In this document: one piece after another, positions 63,362-64,000 of the stretch | How the letters are laid out: each line of letters opens with the position of its first letter | Numbering within the stretch: position 1 is the first letter of the stretch | Origin: Streptomyces dysideae | GTDB taxonomy: Bacteria > Actinomycetota > Actinomycetes > Streptomycetales > Streptomycetaceae | Assembly: GCF_001514305.1 (NCBI RefSeq) | Contig: NZ_KQ949110.1 | Location: forward strand, 40,295-104,294 | Reading direction: 5' to 3' | Length of the DNA stretch: 64,000 bases | Made by a program: the position numbers and the translations under genes | Notes under the pieces: model-generated | Told to the model about the DNA's origin: nothing | The model's database searches: none | What the model saw: only the letters and a program-made list of their open reading frames with translations

Positions 63362-64000
63362 ATGGACATGGATCCGCACCTTCTCCGCACGTTCGTGGCC
63401 GTGGCACGCTGCGGATCCTTCTCCGAGGCGGCCCGCGAACTGGGCTACACCCAGTCGGCGGTGTCCCAGCACATCGCCGCGCTCGAGAGCGACCTCGGAG
63501 CAGTCCTGCTGCAGCGGCGTCCGGTCTCTGCGACGGGTGTCGGCGTCCGGCTGCTCGAGCACGCCGGGCCGCTGCTGCTGCGACTGGACGCCGCCCGCGC
63601 GGACATCGCGCGCCTGACCGCAGCACCCGCCGCCCGCATCGTCATCGGCGTCTCACCGCTGGCCATGACGTCACAGCTCACCGGGACGCTTGCAGACATG
63701 CGCCAGACACAGCCCCTTTTGGAGGTGACGGTGCGTGTCGTTGGTCGCGAGGCCATCACCCGCGAAGTCGCGACCGCAGCCCTGGACCTCGGCCTTGTCG
63801 ACGGCATGGCCGCTCCCAACGACCCACTCCACCTCCCCGACGTCGGCCCACTCACGGCGATGGCCGTCACCGAGCAACCGCTGGCCGTCGCGCTGCCCGA
63901 TCAGCACCCGCTGGCCGGCCGGACCAGCCTCCGCTTGACCGACCTCACCGACGCCAGATGGATCGACGCACCCGACACCGCCATCCCGCTCGCACAGTTG
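63362..64000 (+). CDS. LysR-family regulator (partial)
   Basis: The N-terminal 213 residues of a LysR regulator; the frame runs off the window. The helix-turn-helix is HLLRTFVAVARCGSFSEAAR, then ELGYTQSAVSQHIAALESDL, followed by the substrate-binding domain. ATG 63362 or 63368. Divergent by 70 bp from the amidotransferase-like gene, the standard arrangement for a LysR protein that controls its neighbour. Confidence 0.88.
   Translation, partial: MDMDPHLLRTFVAVARCGSFSEAARELGYTQSAVSQHIAALESDLGAVLLQRRPVSATGVGVRLLEHAGPLLLRLDAARADIARLTAAPAARIVIGVSPLAMTSQLTGTLADMRQTQPLLEVTVRVVGREAITREVATAALDLGLVDGMAAPNDPLHLPDVGPLTAMAVTEQPLAVALPDQHPLAGRTSLRLTDLTDARWIDAPDTAIPLAQL

Noticed and set aside
1..64000. tRNA, rRNA or riboswitch genes.
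   Set aside because: No cloverleaf-like T-loop motif or known RNA signature was noticed; a covariance-model search would be needed to exclude them.

Overview
The window is high-GC actinobacterial DNA, and the gene content points to Streptomyces: a Tap/Tpg telomere-replication pair that belongs to linear Streptomyces replicons, GTG and coupled ATGA/GTGA starts, and a WhiB-type regulator. Together with the density of mobile and defence genes, this suggests an accessory region on a linear plasmid or a chromosome arm. The sequence alone does not say which.

Layout. (1) 1-10.5 kb: a class 1 DISARM operon (tail of drmD, then drmMI, drmA, drmB, drmC), with most genes translationally coupled. (2) 10.7-15.9 kb: a three-gene conflict operon encoding a caspase-like protease fused to a STAND-type NTPase, a separate WD40 propeller protein and a short alpha/beta hydrolase. 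(3) 16.2-23.1 kb: a Schlafen/AlbA_2-domain protein, an SF1 (UvrD-like) helicase operon with two small companions, and an XRE regulator divergent from a Cys-rich protein across two copies of a perfect palindromic operator. (4) 23.3-26.4 kb: tpg and tap in a likely operon with a small HTH protein. (5) 26.8-27.9 kb: a membrane protein and a broken DUF262 gene. (6) 28.2-40.6 kb: a type I-E CRISPR-Cas interference operon (cas3, cse1, cse2, cas7, cas5, cas6e) with no cas1 or cas2 in the window. Where adaptation genes would usually stand, 24 bp after cas6e on the same strand, lie a DDE transposase and an AAA+ transposition ATPase. A CRISPR array of about 27 detectable repeats, partly degenerate, lies beyond cas3. 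(7) 40.7-44.7 kb: an IS transposase, transposase debris, a DUF2975-XRE pair under a palindromic operator, and a truncated second tap. (8) 44.8-47.9 kb: an HTH-Z1 protein with degenerate ATPase motifs. (9) 48.1-57.0 kb: a Tn7-like TnsA/TnsB/TnsC/TniQ operon. Its TniQ carries about ten helicase-associated (HA) modules and its TnsA looks catalytically dead. A WhiB-ECF sigma fusion gene follows. (10) 57.2-62.5 kb: a 3'-truncated HA-type helicase, an AbiEii remnant, and a second caspase system (caspase-VMAP-C plus a 5'-truncated hydrolase that meets an integrase remnant). (11) 62.5-64 kb: a class-I glutamine-amidotransferase-like protein divergent from a LysR regulator that runs off the end.

How it fits together. 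This is a defence and mobile-element island. DISARM and two caspase operons look whole or nearly so. CRISPR interference looks intact, but the system appears unable to acquire spacers, and its array shows internal duplication and decay. The most unusual points are the transposition pair inside the cas operon, the TniQ with an HA-repeat array beside a helicase that has lost its own HA part, the WhiB-sigma fusion, and two caspase sets that each carry a neighbouring alpha/beta hydrolase. All functions are inferred from motifs read by eye; no search was run.
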